64,000 nucleotides of DNA, from NCBI GenBank assembly GCA_907165275.2, contig OU015649.1, positions 5,300,001 to 5,364,000 of the forward strand, written 5' to 3'. Shown piece after piece: positions 22,454 to 35,200 of this stretch (position 1 is its first letter; each line of letters starts with the position of its first letter). The position numbers and the translations under genes were made by a program. Origin of the DNA: Zygaena filipendulae (lineage: Eukaryota; Arthropoda; Insecta; Lepidoptera; Zygaenidae). Under the pieces are notes generated by a model. The model had not been told where the DNA came from and ran no database searches. It saw only the letters and a program-made list of their open reading frames with translations.

Positions 22454-22750
22454 ATATCGTCGGGAATAGTGCAAAACCACGAGTCTACTACAGGTAGGGA
22501 ACGCGTATCTGCACTAAACAGAAGGTTAAAACTTTGTATTTTTTTATTTTTACAAATCTTGAAATAATAATTAATCTGTTCTGTATATTGTTAACAATCT
22601 ATCTAATATTGTAATATTATTTATTAAGTCGGTACGGTACGGTCGCCGTCTATGGTCGCGGTATTATAGATTGGCAACATTAAAGGATTTGTCACTTACG
22701 CGGTTTTATCCAATGCTAGTTACGCGGATTTGCACTATCCCCGACGATAT
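22454..22750. mobile_element. 297-bp MITE-like element with 22-bp terminal inverted repeats
   Basis: Left end ATATCGTCGGGAATAGTGC (22454-22475) and right end GCACTATCCCCGACGATAT (22729-22750) are inverted copies with one mismatch over 22 bp. The interior is AT-rich and holds a GGTACGGTACGGTCGCCG block. It lies between the convergent 3' ends of the two genes. The superfamily is not determined. Confidence 0.65.
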
Positions 22751-22969
22751 GGAATATTATATAAATCAATTGAATTTTAAACGTGAACTTCCTAGACCTT
22801 TCACTGTGTTGTCCGACATGCATTTTTAATTAACAAACAGCAAAGAACATAATTTATAACCTCCTCCCTTTTTTGAAGTCGGTTAAAAAGATGTTAGCAG
22901 TTGTTTATCTTTAAGGTCAAACAGGCAACAAGAAACTTGTATAAAACACAAAGTATATAGTATTAAACA

Positions 22970-22975
22970 TTTATT
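22970..22975 (-). terminator. Poly(A) signal of the M16 metallopeptidase gene
   Basis: TTTATT on the plus strand is AATAAA on the minus strand, 255 bp after the stop codon. It is the first canonical hexamer I see downstream. The transcript would end near 22950, about 200 bp from the MITE at 22454-22750. Confidence 0.55.
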
Positions 22976-23229
22976 GGAAAAAGGCCACTGCATTCTTCCA
23001 TTAGCGAAGGTATTGTTTGTTGTTTAATAAATCGAGTAAGGCACAGCCGAGCGATCTCTTCTTTCAAGTTAATAAAAATGTAACAATCACATTATACTTA
23101 TATTATATATAAATGTCGATAAAAAATAAGCATAAAAAACATTACATACAACATATTACAATTGATACTGAAATTCTTATTAAACTTACAAAATACAACA
23201 TTATATGATTATAAGTAATTTAACAACAC

Positions 23230-26200
23230 TTATTGGTTGAAATGTGATGCTTCCATTGATTCAAATGCATCCAATTTGATATCGATTCTGAAAAAAAAAG
23301 ATTATGTTGAATACATTATACACTTATACCGTATCACTTACTAGCTGTACCCCGCGGTTTCACCCGCGTGAAATGCAACGTTATAACTTTTTTTTTCAAC
23401 ATCCGATTTAAATGAAACAAAGTCTATATAATATGTTGCTCCAGGCCAAGCCTAATTTACCTGTGATGACCGCATGATAATCCGTTCAATAGTTCCGGAG
23501 ATTAGCGTGAACAGATACGCGGATTCTTTTCTTTTATTATAGCTGTGCCCCGCGGTTTCACTCGCGGTAATTTCGGAGTTCCCGCGGGAATTCCGGGATA
23601 AAAAGTACCCTATGTCCTTCTCTGTACCCCTGACAACGTGCATGCCAAATTTCATCCAAATCCGATCAGCCGTTTTTGCGTGATTGAGTAAACGTATGCA
23701 AAAGCGAATTTTCATCCGACTTGCTTCAAATTTATCGCCACTGCTCAGCTCAGTTAAAATCCCTTCAGTAGTTTTTGACCCATGCGTGCACATACAGACA
23801 GACAGACAGACAAAAAATTTACTGATTGCATTTTTGGCTTCAGTATCGATCACCATTCATCCTCCAATATTAATTTTGAATTCAATGTACAGAATTGACT
23901 TCTCTACAGTTTTATTATAAGTATAGATTATAGATTGTTAGAAGCGAAGTTAGAAAGAAAAGGGCTTAATTGTTTAAAATTTAAATCGTTGAGGACATTG
24001 AAATTGAAGCAGAGGTCGAAACTTAAATTAAATCGAACCGTCGCGTCGCGTCGTAGAAGCAATCAAAGAGAATAATTAGAACCGCTACGTAGGAGTAGGT
24101 ATAGATGGGCAATCAACCCGGTGCTTGGGTTTAAACCCGATAAAAGTCAGCCTCTTACGGTCTTTTATCGGGTTTAATCCCAAGTACCTTCCGGGTTGAT
24201 TGCCCCTCTGTACGTGGGAGCAATACTGAGCAATACTATATTCAGTGGTAAAAACCCATTGTAGAGTCGTATCGAAAGAAGAAATATATCTATCCTATCC
24301 TTTGTCCTGAATGACTGATGGATCAACGCCCAGCCTAAACCGCTGATCGTAGAGACCTGAATTTTGGAGGGTGTGTTCTTTGTACGACTTAGGCATCCGA
24401 TAAGAAAGGATTTTTGAAATTTCCAACCCTAAGGGGATGAAAAAGGGTTGCAAAGTTTGTATCGAACAATTCCGCGGGAACTTCGAAATTAACGCGGGTG
24501 AAACCGCGCGGGACAGCTAGTCATATTATATAACTCTAACAGCATGCCACAGGGAAGTTTGTTGATAGGCGGACATTTTATCGGTGCTGTCATAATAATT
24601 ATTATTGTAATTTTACTGATGTCAAAAAATGAGACCAACTTTATTGCCCTCTATGCAACTTCTATACTGTACGTACGCGCTCGATGATAGCGTGTGTAGA
24701 CAGTGGGTGATGTGAAAGATTGCGAAGAAAATAAAACTGTATAATATAATTAATGAATGTATCTACTATTACGTATTTTATTGTTTTGAGTTGGCTGGCA
24801 GACATGCTATCGGATATCGCGCGGACGCATCCTCTTATGGGCTCTGCTGAAAACCAGCGCTGCCAAACCAGTCCATTTCGGCATCACAAATTTTTTAGGC
24901 GAATGTTGTAGTGTTAAATTTTGTCACATATTTTTTAATTTTCTGTGATGCCGAATAAAGATATGTATATGTCTATGTCTATAAGTCACACCAGTGCGAC
25001 ACGTGAACTCACTTGTCGAAGGCGGCCTGCACGGCGTGCACCTTGGCGGGGTGGCACACGACCGCGAGCTTGCCGAGCGCGGGCTGGAACAGCGTGGGCA
25101 GCCAGCGCTGCAGCGCGGCGCGAGCGCTCTTCGGCGTCACCGCGCCCACCGCTTGCACCAGCTCCCTGTCGGAACGTGGCGCAGTTACACCCTACCCACA
25201 TAATATAGCGGCTCGCGGAATACTACGGACTTATGGCGGTCACAAAAATCTTCATGCAACTTAGCTCGACACTCGTTTGCAGCGATAAATCTGGTCACGT
25301 GATATTTATTTAATGTTAACAAAATTATAGTATAGGACCAATTACAAAGGTTAACAAATACTAGTAAGCTTTACATACAACTCCTCACAAATCTTGAGAC
25401 ACACAGACAAGAGTTCCATCCACTCATCTGCAAACAAATCAGACCCAGGGTCCCATCAGGAAAGGATTTAGTACAGTCAAGGTGCGACATTATATACTGT
25501 GATAATTATGTTACAATACTTAATCAATAAAAAAATGTACCTAAGGGCATAGCTAGCGAAGACCTACCACACTACACCAAGGCAGCTCACCACACTCTCA
25601 TATAGCAGTGTTATTTTAATCACTAATCATTAAAATCGCTACGCTATAAAAAACAAGAAGGAACTTATGTCATGTGATCACGAAAAATGGACTTTTAAAT
25701 AAAAATAAAAAATAAAACTCGGCTGCGGGCGCTGCGCCGAGTCGCCGACCTGTTGTGGTCGTCGCCGACGCGCTTGAAGTAGTTGAGCAGCGACTGCTCC
25801 ACCACGTCGGCGGGGCTCTTCTCGGCGTTGACCACGTCGAACAGCGTCGTGCTCTTGGCGGACAGGAACAGGTCCTCCTCGAACTCGCCGCCGCCGCTCA
25901 GGAACTCCTCCTGAGGACATCATAATGTGGACATGGGGCGAGTGGTTTAGGGTAACACGACGACACTCACACAGAAAACAATAGGGTAGTTTCCTGGGTA
26001 TGAAAATCAAAATTCTATTTAGTACGTCAGTTAGATAATAAAAAAACAATAGACATGTATTTTTCCTTTTTTTATTAAAAATACGAATGTGAGTTTGTTT
26101 CGCTTTCATGCCTTATCTACTCCACCGATCATGATGAAATTTTACATACACGTTGTCTGGGGTACAGAGAAGGACATGGGTTTTCCTTTATTGTTTTGAT

Positions 26201-29200
26201 TGTGAAAAGGTTACGCATTCTATCAAAGCTCACCTGATGCGAATGTGGAATGGGAACTGGCTATCAAGTAAGACTGCCGGAACACACTTTTAGGTGCTTG
26301 GCTACATATTTTCAACTTGAAGGTTGTAGCCAGCCATACACTAGAAAGTAACAACAAGCTATGGTTTCCTCACGATGCTTTCCTTCACTGACAGCGCAAG
26401 CTCATACGTGTCCAATATTTTCTATTAATTTACACGTTGACCTGAAAGCATAATCTAGTCACCCAGCCACAGGGCCACTCCTCAACGAGCGGGCAGGCGT
26501 CTCACCATGATCGCCTTGGCCTTGGTGTAGGCGGCGACGGCGTTGGTGGCGCGGTACAGCGACAGCACGAGGCGGCCCTCCTCGGGCGCGGGCCGCACGC
26601 CGTACCCGTACGACAGCCCGCAGCCGCGGATCAGCCGCCACATGGGGCCCTGCCGAGCGGCCAACCCACCAGCCCACCAGCCCACCAGCCCGCAGTTAGT
26701 ACACAGTCATACTTCACATACATATACCCATGAGCAGGGCTTGAATTAGAGATATTTTTGAACACGTAACCGCCATCTGGTTGCTAACTTAGCTTAAATG
26801 TAAATAAAAAAAAATCTAGAAATTCTTAAGAACGTGGATTTATGTGCATGCAGCTCGGTTTTTGTGAATATTTTTTTCTACGATTTTTTTTCATTACATA
26901 TTTAAAACGAGAATCAAATACTGAACAACTCTTCCAACAAGTCCGCTGTTTAACCTTACAGCTAGCTGTACATCATTATAGAAACAGGTACAATATTATT
27001 AATAACTAAGTGTCGTGTGGTGTGCCGCCACGAACCCGCCGCCCCACCCCGACAGCAGCGCCTCACCTCGAGCTGCGTGAAGTAGTTGAGCGCGACGTAG
27101 AGCGGCGCGAGGTCGGGCAGCGCGTGCCCCAGCGGGCCGGGGCTGAGCTGCGCCACGAACGTCGACTCCACGCCGCCCACGCCCACCACGAACCCGCCGC
27201 CCCACCCCGACAGCAGCTCCGCGTCCCAGTACAGGCGCGGCCTGCGCACCGACACACGTTTTTAGTTTATTACGCCTTCTTAGCTTGACTATTCATTTAA
27301 TATCATGAAATTTTGCATACACGGTGTCACGGGTAAAAAGAAAGAGATAGGGAACTTTTTAATGAACGCGGGTGAAACCGTGAAAGAATGAACAAAAAAA
27401 ACGACGAAGCGCTTCTAGAAAAGGTAGGTAGTGCCCTTCGCTTGACTTGTCTCGGTGGGGGCACTGCCGTACCTCCAGATCTATAATAACAACGACTGGA
27501 TAAAATCTATTTAGCCTTTATTTTATACTGAGGACAATCCAAACCATTCGCTGATTCGTAATGAGTTTATCATTACATAATATAGTTATACTCTAAACCC
27601 GACTAATTGAGATTAACCTATTGGATAAATAATAATCGCGACGCGCTAGTGCGGTTTGAATATTAAAAAATAATCCACAGTACGGCAACTCACTCTCCGG
27701 GCTCGACCTCGTTCTCCCGGGCGAACCTCTTCCACGGCTCGACGGCGAGCCGGTACCGCTCGAAGTCCGTCGCGAGGTGGAGCCACACGCGCTCGGTGAG
27801 GGCGGCGAGCGTGCGCCGCGCCTCGGCGAGCGCCGCCTCGGCCGAGTCCCCGCCCGCGTTCAGCTGCTCCACCAGCTGCTTGAGGAAGCGCTGCTGGCGC
27901 AGCACGGAGCACCAGTGCAGGTTGCTCTCCTTGCTGTACACCGAGTCGCGCAGCGTGTCGAACACCATCGAGTGCCCGTCGCGGCGCACCTGCTCGCCGT
28001 AGCGGTGCCGCCGTTACATGAGTGATGAGACACATAAAGTTAAGCCTTCAAACTAGCGCCACCTGCTATAAAAAATCATATCTAAGGTATTTGAAATCGA
28101 AATAAACAGCAGTAGAATATGTTAGGGTTGAATGATAATTCTGGAGTATTGCAAAATAGTAAATATACAAGTTTAATTGTCTATGTCTAATTTAAAACCA
28201 TCAAGTGTTCATTTTTTAGCACTTTTTGTTTCAATTGTTTTGTTATCACGCGTACGAAATATCTTAGAAATTCCAGGATAAAAAGTAGGTAGGTACTCTT
28301 AACAGAAGTGGAAAATTTCATGATGATCAGTTTAGTAAGTAAGCCATAAAAAGATAATAGACAGAGATAGTTACTCCCGCATTTATAATATTAAGTATGG
28401 ATAATGAATTTGCATTAGGATACCTGAGCGACGTCGTTGATCATCCTCTGCGCGAACACCAGCAACCTGTCCTTGGTTAATTCTGGCTGGTACAGAATAT
28501 CATACAGAAGAGAGACCACTTCTTCATACTCCGTCGGCTCAAACTGGAACAATAGTGATTTAAAAATATTATCACATATTTTTGGTGTGAAAATACATAT
28601 TTTGACATACTGTGGATATATTTCATAACTTTTTTCTGGCTTGATAAAACAGATTTTTGGAATCTTAAAGTTTTCGAGGTTTCGAGATTAGAAAAATTAA
28701 CATTAGAACGCGTCAAGTTTTATTTAACCGCCGCACTCAGAGTCGACTTTAATGATTACTTAGTTAAGCATAGATTTTTAAAACAAAACTGCCGCAATCA
28801 GACAAATTTAATAAATTAATGTTAATTGGCATTTAACTAATTAAGTTAGATCTAGTTAAATTCCAATTAACATTAATTTATTAAACTTGTCTGATTGCGG
28901 CAATTTTGCTTTAAAAATCTATACTTAACTAAGTAATCATTAAAGTTGACTCTGAGTGCGGCGGTAAGTGTGTATTAAAAAAATATCTAAAAAATCTACA
29001 TGACGGACAGTAATTTTAGTTTTTATTCTGTCAAGAAGATGAATAAAAAATATTGGATACGTATTTACACTTTTTGTTATTGTGTCGAAATGTCGCGTGA
29101 CGTCACATCTTGTTACTTTATAGGTTGTTATGACGTCACGCAAGAGCTCCAACTTCTAAACTTTAAATCACTTCATCTGATTGTAAGTATTTATTCATTA

Positions 29201-32200
29201 ATTTGAAAAAGCAAAATACCTAGTATTCTAACTGCTCCCCGCGGTTGGACCCGCATCAGTTTCGGAATTCCCCTGTGAATACCGACATAAAAGTACCCTA
29301 TGCCTATGCTAGTATTTCCTGGATCAATGACGACATGTATACAAAATTTTATGACGATCGGTTCAGTAGTTAAGTCGTCAAAAGGTTACACAGAAAGACA
29401 GTAAGATGGATGACGGACTAAATAGAACTTCGGTTCTCCCACTCCGGACGCGTCACGCGCGTATTCTACTCACCCTGGTCTCGATCTGGACGAAATGTCC
29501 GAACTTGCCGACGGCGAAGTTCCCGGAGCGGCCGAAGCCGATGCCGCTGGAGAGGCCGACGGTGAGCTCCTCCACCGCGGAGATGACCTCCTCGTGCGGC
29601 ACGAGCACGCCCTCCGCGCCGCCCGCCCCGCCGCGCCGCACGCCGCACTCCGCCAGCCCGTTGAGGTGCAGCGGCAGCCACTGGCGCGTCTCGTGGTCCA
29701 CCGACGTCGTGTCGAGCATCAGATTCACCTGCACACACACACACACATACACACATACGCGTATTATAATAGCTGTTCCCTGCAGTTTCAGCCGCGTTGA
29801 TGGGCATGTTGATAATTTTTTTTTTGAGACGTATTTTTTCTTTTTTTACGTAATCAAAAAATAACGGCGATATATTGAGTTGAAATTTCACGTGACGTCA
29901 CTATTCTGACAGTTTGCATGGCGGTTTTACCGGTTAGTGACGTCACGACCCCCTCACCCTAAACTTTAAATGCGCTTTATCTCTGTATATTTAAATTTAT
30001 TTGAAAAAGCAAAAAATACGTGTCTATTGTTTTTTTATTCAAACAAACAAACTCACTTTCGCATTTATAATAGTAAAAGGACGTAATCTTATTGGTTTCT
30101 AGTATCTTTACGTAGTAAGTATAAAACAAAATCGTTTTCCGCCGTCTGAATGTTTAGATCTTTTAAACCGCGTATCGGATATTAATGCGGTTTACGTCGA
30201 TAGAAAGAGTGATTCAAGAGGAAGGTTTCTACGTACAGTGAATCCCGGAATTCCTGAGGGAACTGCGAAATTACCGTGGGGGACAGCTAGTATCAATACT
30301 ACACATAATGAGACTCACGTAGACGAAGTTAGTTTTGAGATGGTGCACCCTCGCGTAGAGCGGCAGCCGCTCGAGGTCGAGGTGCGGGCAGGGCGCGCCG
30401 CGCGAGTGCCACGTGCGCACGCGGTGGCAGCGCAGCCGCGCCGCCGACGGCACCGGCACCGCCGCCAGCGTGCCCGCCGGCGGGGGGCGCTGTCGTACAC
30501 CACCAATTGTCATTATAATAGTAAATCATCTACTGCCTTTATACGAGCAATTCTTGTATATAATATGTATAATCTGAATCTCGGAAACGGCTCCGATTTT
30601 ATGAAATTTAGTATGCAGAAGGTAAGGGGCGATAATAATCGATCTGGCCAGGTTTCATTTTTGGAAAACGTCGTTTTATCCGTGTTTTCAGGCAGTGAAA
30701 AATGAGTGTTTGGTACTGCTTTTCTACTTAACAAAAGATGGCGCACTTAAGCACTATAAGCAACTTTCTCCGAGACAAGTTATCACAACGAGCGAAGCTC
30801 GGTCGCCCAGAATACTTATTATTAGTAATCCCTTCACAATACACAGGTTCCTTATTCACTATGACCATAACGCGCCACTGAAATTGTTTTACCTCGTGCT
30901 CCAAGACGTGCGGGACATCTGTCATTACAGTGAGTTAAGAGTCCTGGGCCGAAGACGAGGGTCAGGAGTCGGAACGAGTTTGAATGACAGTCCCGGACGT
31001 GTAATAAACAACTATGTGTGCACGCACACGTGTGTGTGTGTGTGTGTACATGCATGTGTGCGTATGTCGTTTCTTTACGTTACGTGTTAATTTTTTCATA
31101 GTGAATACCAAGAATAGTGTTCACCTCATTGTACTCAATCGCCTTCTCCAACTGCTTAGCTTTCTCGGCGAGACCGCTCGGGCCGAGCTCCGCCCGCTGC
31201 GTTTCCAGTCGCTTCTTCTCTTCTTCAGCCATTCTGCCAACGACCAAAAAAGACGTGTGAAACTGAGTAATACATGTTTATTTATAACTCTCTAGTTCAC
31301 ATATTACTTTACATATTACTATAGAATCTAATATCTATTGCTGCTCTAACGGTTCGGATGAAATTTTGTATTTAGTCAATGTCTTACTTTTAAGTGTCAT
31401 TTTAGTTACTTGAAAACAGATAAAATTAACAAATTTTCACTTGGGAAGTTATTGATATATAAAGAACAAGTTATAGCTCGTACCTATAGTGTGTGACTAT
31501 TGTTAGTTCTATCGCTAGTTAATCACTAGCTTTGTAACGAGGCGGCCGTATGCCACTCGTTATGATACCCCACCTCATTTCTAAAACTTGTTATTTTTTT
31601 AATCTGTTCTTTTTATATTTAAAATTTGATGTTTACTTTTTTTTGACAGAACTGGATGGAATTTTTAAGATTACACAAACTAAATTACAAAAAATAATCT
31701 TTTACAATTACTATTGAGCTAGCCAAAGGCTCACACCTCCTACAAACCTCACAGCTTAGACCGTTTTATGAGGTATTTGTTAAGCTGAGTATGTCGAGGG
31801 CGAGACTCACTTGGTCTGCAGTTCGATGCTCGGCGAGCCGATGATGATGACTGCGTCGTCGGTGAAGTACTTCTGCAGCAGCTGCAGCCAGAACTCGACC
31901 GGCTCCTCGAGCAGCTCGTGCAACGCGATTTGAGGATTCATTCGGAGCACGAACTGTGTGGGGAACACGTTATATTGTATTTGTATGTTGTCATCTATCA
32001 ATTTTCTTTACATCACTATATATTATACTACAAAGTTCTCTGCCGCGTTTGCCTGTCTGTTCGCGATAAACTCAAACACTACTGAACGGATATTCATGCT
32101 GTTTTCACTAATTGATAGAGTGATTCTAGAGGAAGGTTTATATGTATAGTTTAGCCTCGAATCCCGACAGGAAGTATAACTATTTTTTTCTAAAATAAAA

Positions 32201-35200
32201 GTAGCCTATTAAGTTACTCCTAATAACATCAGCTATCTGAAAGTGAAAGTTACGTTAAAATCGGTCCAGCCGTTTTATAAATTACCCTGAACAAAGAGAC
32301 AGACAGACAGACAGAGAATAAAAAAAAAGATTTTTTTTTTGTAAGTTTGTATGCATTTAGTGAAAAGCGGTTAATTTTGAATTACAAACAGACACTTAAA
32401 TTTTATAAGAGACATTGTAAATGTAATTTTTTGAAATAAAATTTCTTCAAGCACGAGATAACAATAACTTTTGTGGCCCTGATGGTGATAGTAGCGGTGC
32501 TCAGTTGCTCACATCCACTGAGCAAATAATAACTACGTTTTAACAGTTGGCACTTTCATACTAATCGCTGAACAGATTTATGAAAGCATTTGGTGCCAAC
32601 CTTAACCTTACCAATGTAAGACGCGGTCAAGGGAATTCGGTTAGGTATTCCAATGTAGGTAAGGAAGTTAGCGCATAGATCCATAGCAACTTTTCTTCAA
32701 GGCAGGCACTTCGCTGGGTTGCTCACATCGTCCTCGGTGCTGGAGTAGAGCGCGTCCCCGATGCAGCGGTAGGCGACCGCCTGGTGCGGGTCCGCGTCGA
32801 GGCTGGCGAGCCCCTCGCGCAGCTGCTTGCGCAGCAGCCGGCGCAGGCGCGCCGCGTCCAGCGCTTCGCCGCCGCTGCGCACGCGCCGCACGCACTCGCG
32901 CGCCTCCGAGCGCGCCGCCTCCAGCTTGCCCACGGGCACGTTGTCCAGCTCTATCTTGATCAGCGTCGCCATGTTCTCGGTCAGGTTGTACGACACCTGG
33001 GTTATGGATAAGGAGGGTAGAGGTAAGGAGCAGTGCATCTTATATGGGGGAAAAGTGTCCAAAAAATCCATCAAATCACAACCCAATAACTCACCACAAT
33101 AGCGCTAGCGTGGCTTGAGAAAATGAATATCATTAGTGAAGTTATTATTGGTACTCTTTGATTGGTGACTACTTGACTAGCGTATTTAGTTGATTGATAA
33201 ACTTTTTATAATACTTTTTCGTTTGACTGTTGTAAAACTTTAGAAAAAAGTAACAAAAAATTTGTGGAGTGAAAAGTTGCCCGAGTGGGCGAAAATTGAA
33301 AACTAAAAAAAAAAGCGGAAGTAGAATAACTTTTGGCGCTTTTAAAAATTCATAACGCCACAAAATTTGATGCTTTTTGATGGACACTTTTCATATACAG
33401 AGATGGTTGGTAATGGTGTGATCGTAGGTACATTATAACTAGCTGTCTGCCGCGGTTTCACCTGCGTCTATATCGGAGTAGGTACTCTATGTCTTTCTCG
33501 GTACCCCTGACAACGTGTATGCGAAATTCCATGACGATCAGTTGAGTAGTTAAGGCGTAAAACCGTAACAAACAAACACACTCACATTGACATTTACAAC
33601 TGGCTATAGCTATGTTTTAATAATGTTTTACCGTTTTTTTTTTAAACAAGGGTCAGCTTGAATGAATTTGTTCAGAGGCAATATGTGGCGTCGTGAAGGA
33701 CATAAGTTAAATATAATTTTCAATAACAGAACTATACAATAGAATTTACTTTATTTTACAGTTCTGTAACATAATATGAAAAAGTTTGATTAAAGATAGC
33801 CAATAGTGAGCGTTTTGGCGCTTTTTATTAATTTTTTTTTTCGAGTTCAAATAAAATAGAATAGAAGATATAGGAAAATAATTTATCTGTGACGGGTAGC
33901 GCTAAACCGGTGCGCGCTGTGAGAGGTTCAATAATAATGAGGGTGCGTTCTAACGTCGCCGGCGAGCGCGTCCTCCCGCTCCACGAGGCACCTCTGCAGC
34001 GGCGCGGCCGCCGTGTCGCATAGGTAGCGCAGCATCACCGCGCATGCGGTCAGCTCGCGCTGCGACCCCGCCGCCGACAGCAGCGGCCCGCGCCACCCGA
34101 ACAACACCTGGGACAACACGTCGCTGTTATTAATCGAATTAATTAAAAAAAAAAACGTGTGTAGCCGATATAAATCTGAATCATGCCGTACAGTGGTTCG
34201 AATGTATGGGAAAAAAAATAGCGTATTTCAAGTGATGCCATTTTATTAGAATCTTTTAAAGCTAAATTTGCCTTACTGTCATATTTACGGAGATAGTAAA
34301 GAAATAGTGTTTTCGTAGTATGAAAATGAAGTTTAAAGTAGCATAACTTTTGAGTCCAGACCTGTTTCAAGGTGCGGTTTTCAGGAAAGTGTTTCTCTTT
34401 GATAGATCTATAATTAACTCTAAGACACATGGTGCGCCAAACGTGCACTTTGGGTAGTACATAGAAATACATATTTTTTAAATACAGCAATGAAAATATT
34501 TAGTTAAACCGCATTTATTATAAACTGAGTTTCCTGAAACAAATGTTATATCGTTATTATGCTTTGGAAAATAATAAGACATGATAGTTATTATACCTAC
34601 CTACCTAGATAGGTACAGAATAGATATTCTGTTCTTATTCTAAATACGCCAACTTTTGTTTAAAGATCCTATATCCAACGCTTCCCATGTCTTTTATTTT
34701 TCGCTAATCTTCGTAGTTTAGGATCCGGCAATCCACGCTCACTTAAAAATTTAAGCGCTCACTACAGGCATGAGTCAGATATATGAAAACGTATCTGAAA
34801 TACCATTTCATCCGGGAACAGTAGGTACTTTTTCATCCCATCTATTCAAAAACTGACGTTTTATTCGCATATAAGTGCACCTAAAGTAGTACGTTTAGGT
34901 TCCCTTCAATAAATGCGACTAAAAGTTGTACTGAAATCCATTTTAACCTGCTAAACAGCGGATAATAATGAGTTGTGGAATATGAAACTTGTAATGTCTA
35001 TGCCAGAGACGACCAAGGAGGTCGAACGTCAAATACTGCACAAATTGTATGAATAAAGTACTGGCCAGTGAGACTCGCGCCTCAAACAAAAAAATAGTAG
35101 ATTTTACAACAAGTGCACAAAACGAACCATTATTATCCGAGACTTTTAGCAGCCTGAGCCGTGGGCGAGGGCTGATAGTAATGTCGAGGATAATAATGGT

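Noticed and set aside
24994..28025. Long GC-rich open frames on the plus strand and in other minus frames opposite M16 exons
   Set aside because: They overlap exons whose family motifs and splice phases fix the true frame. High GC removes stop codons in all frames, so these are shadows.
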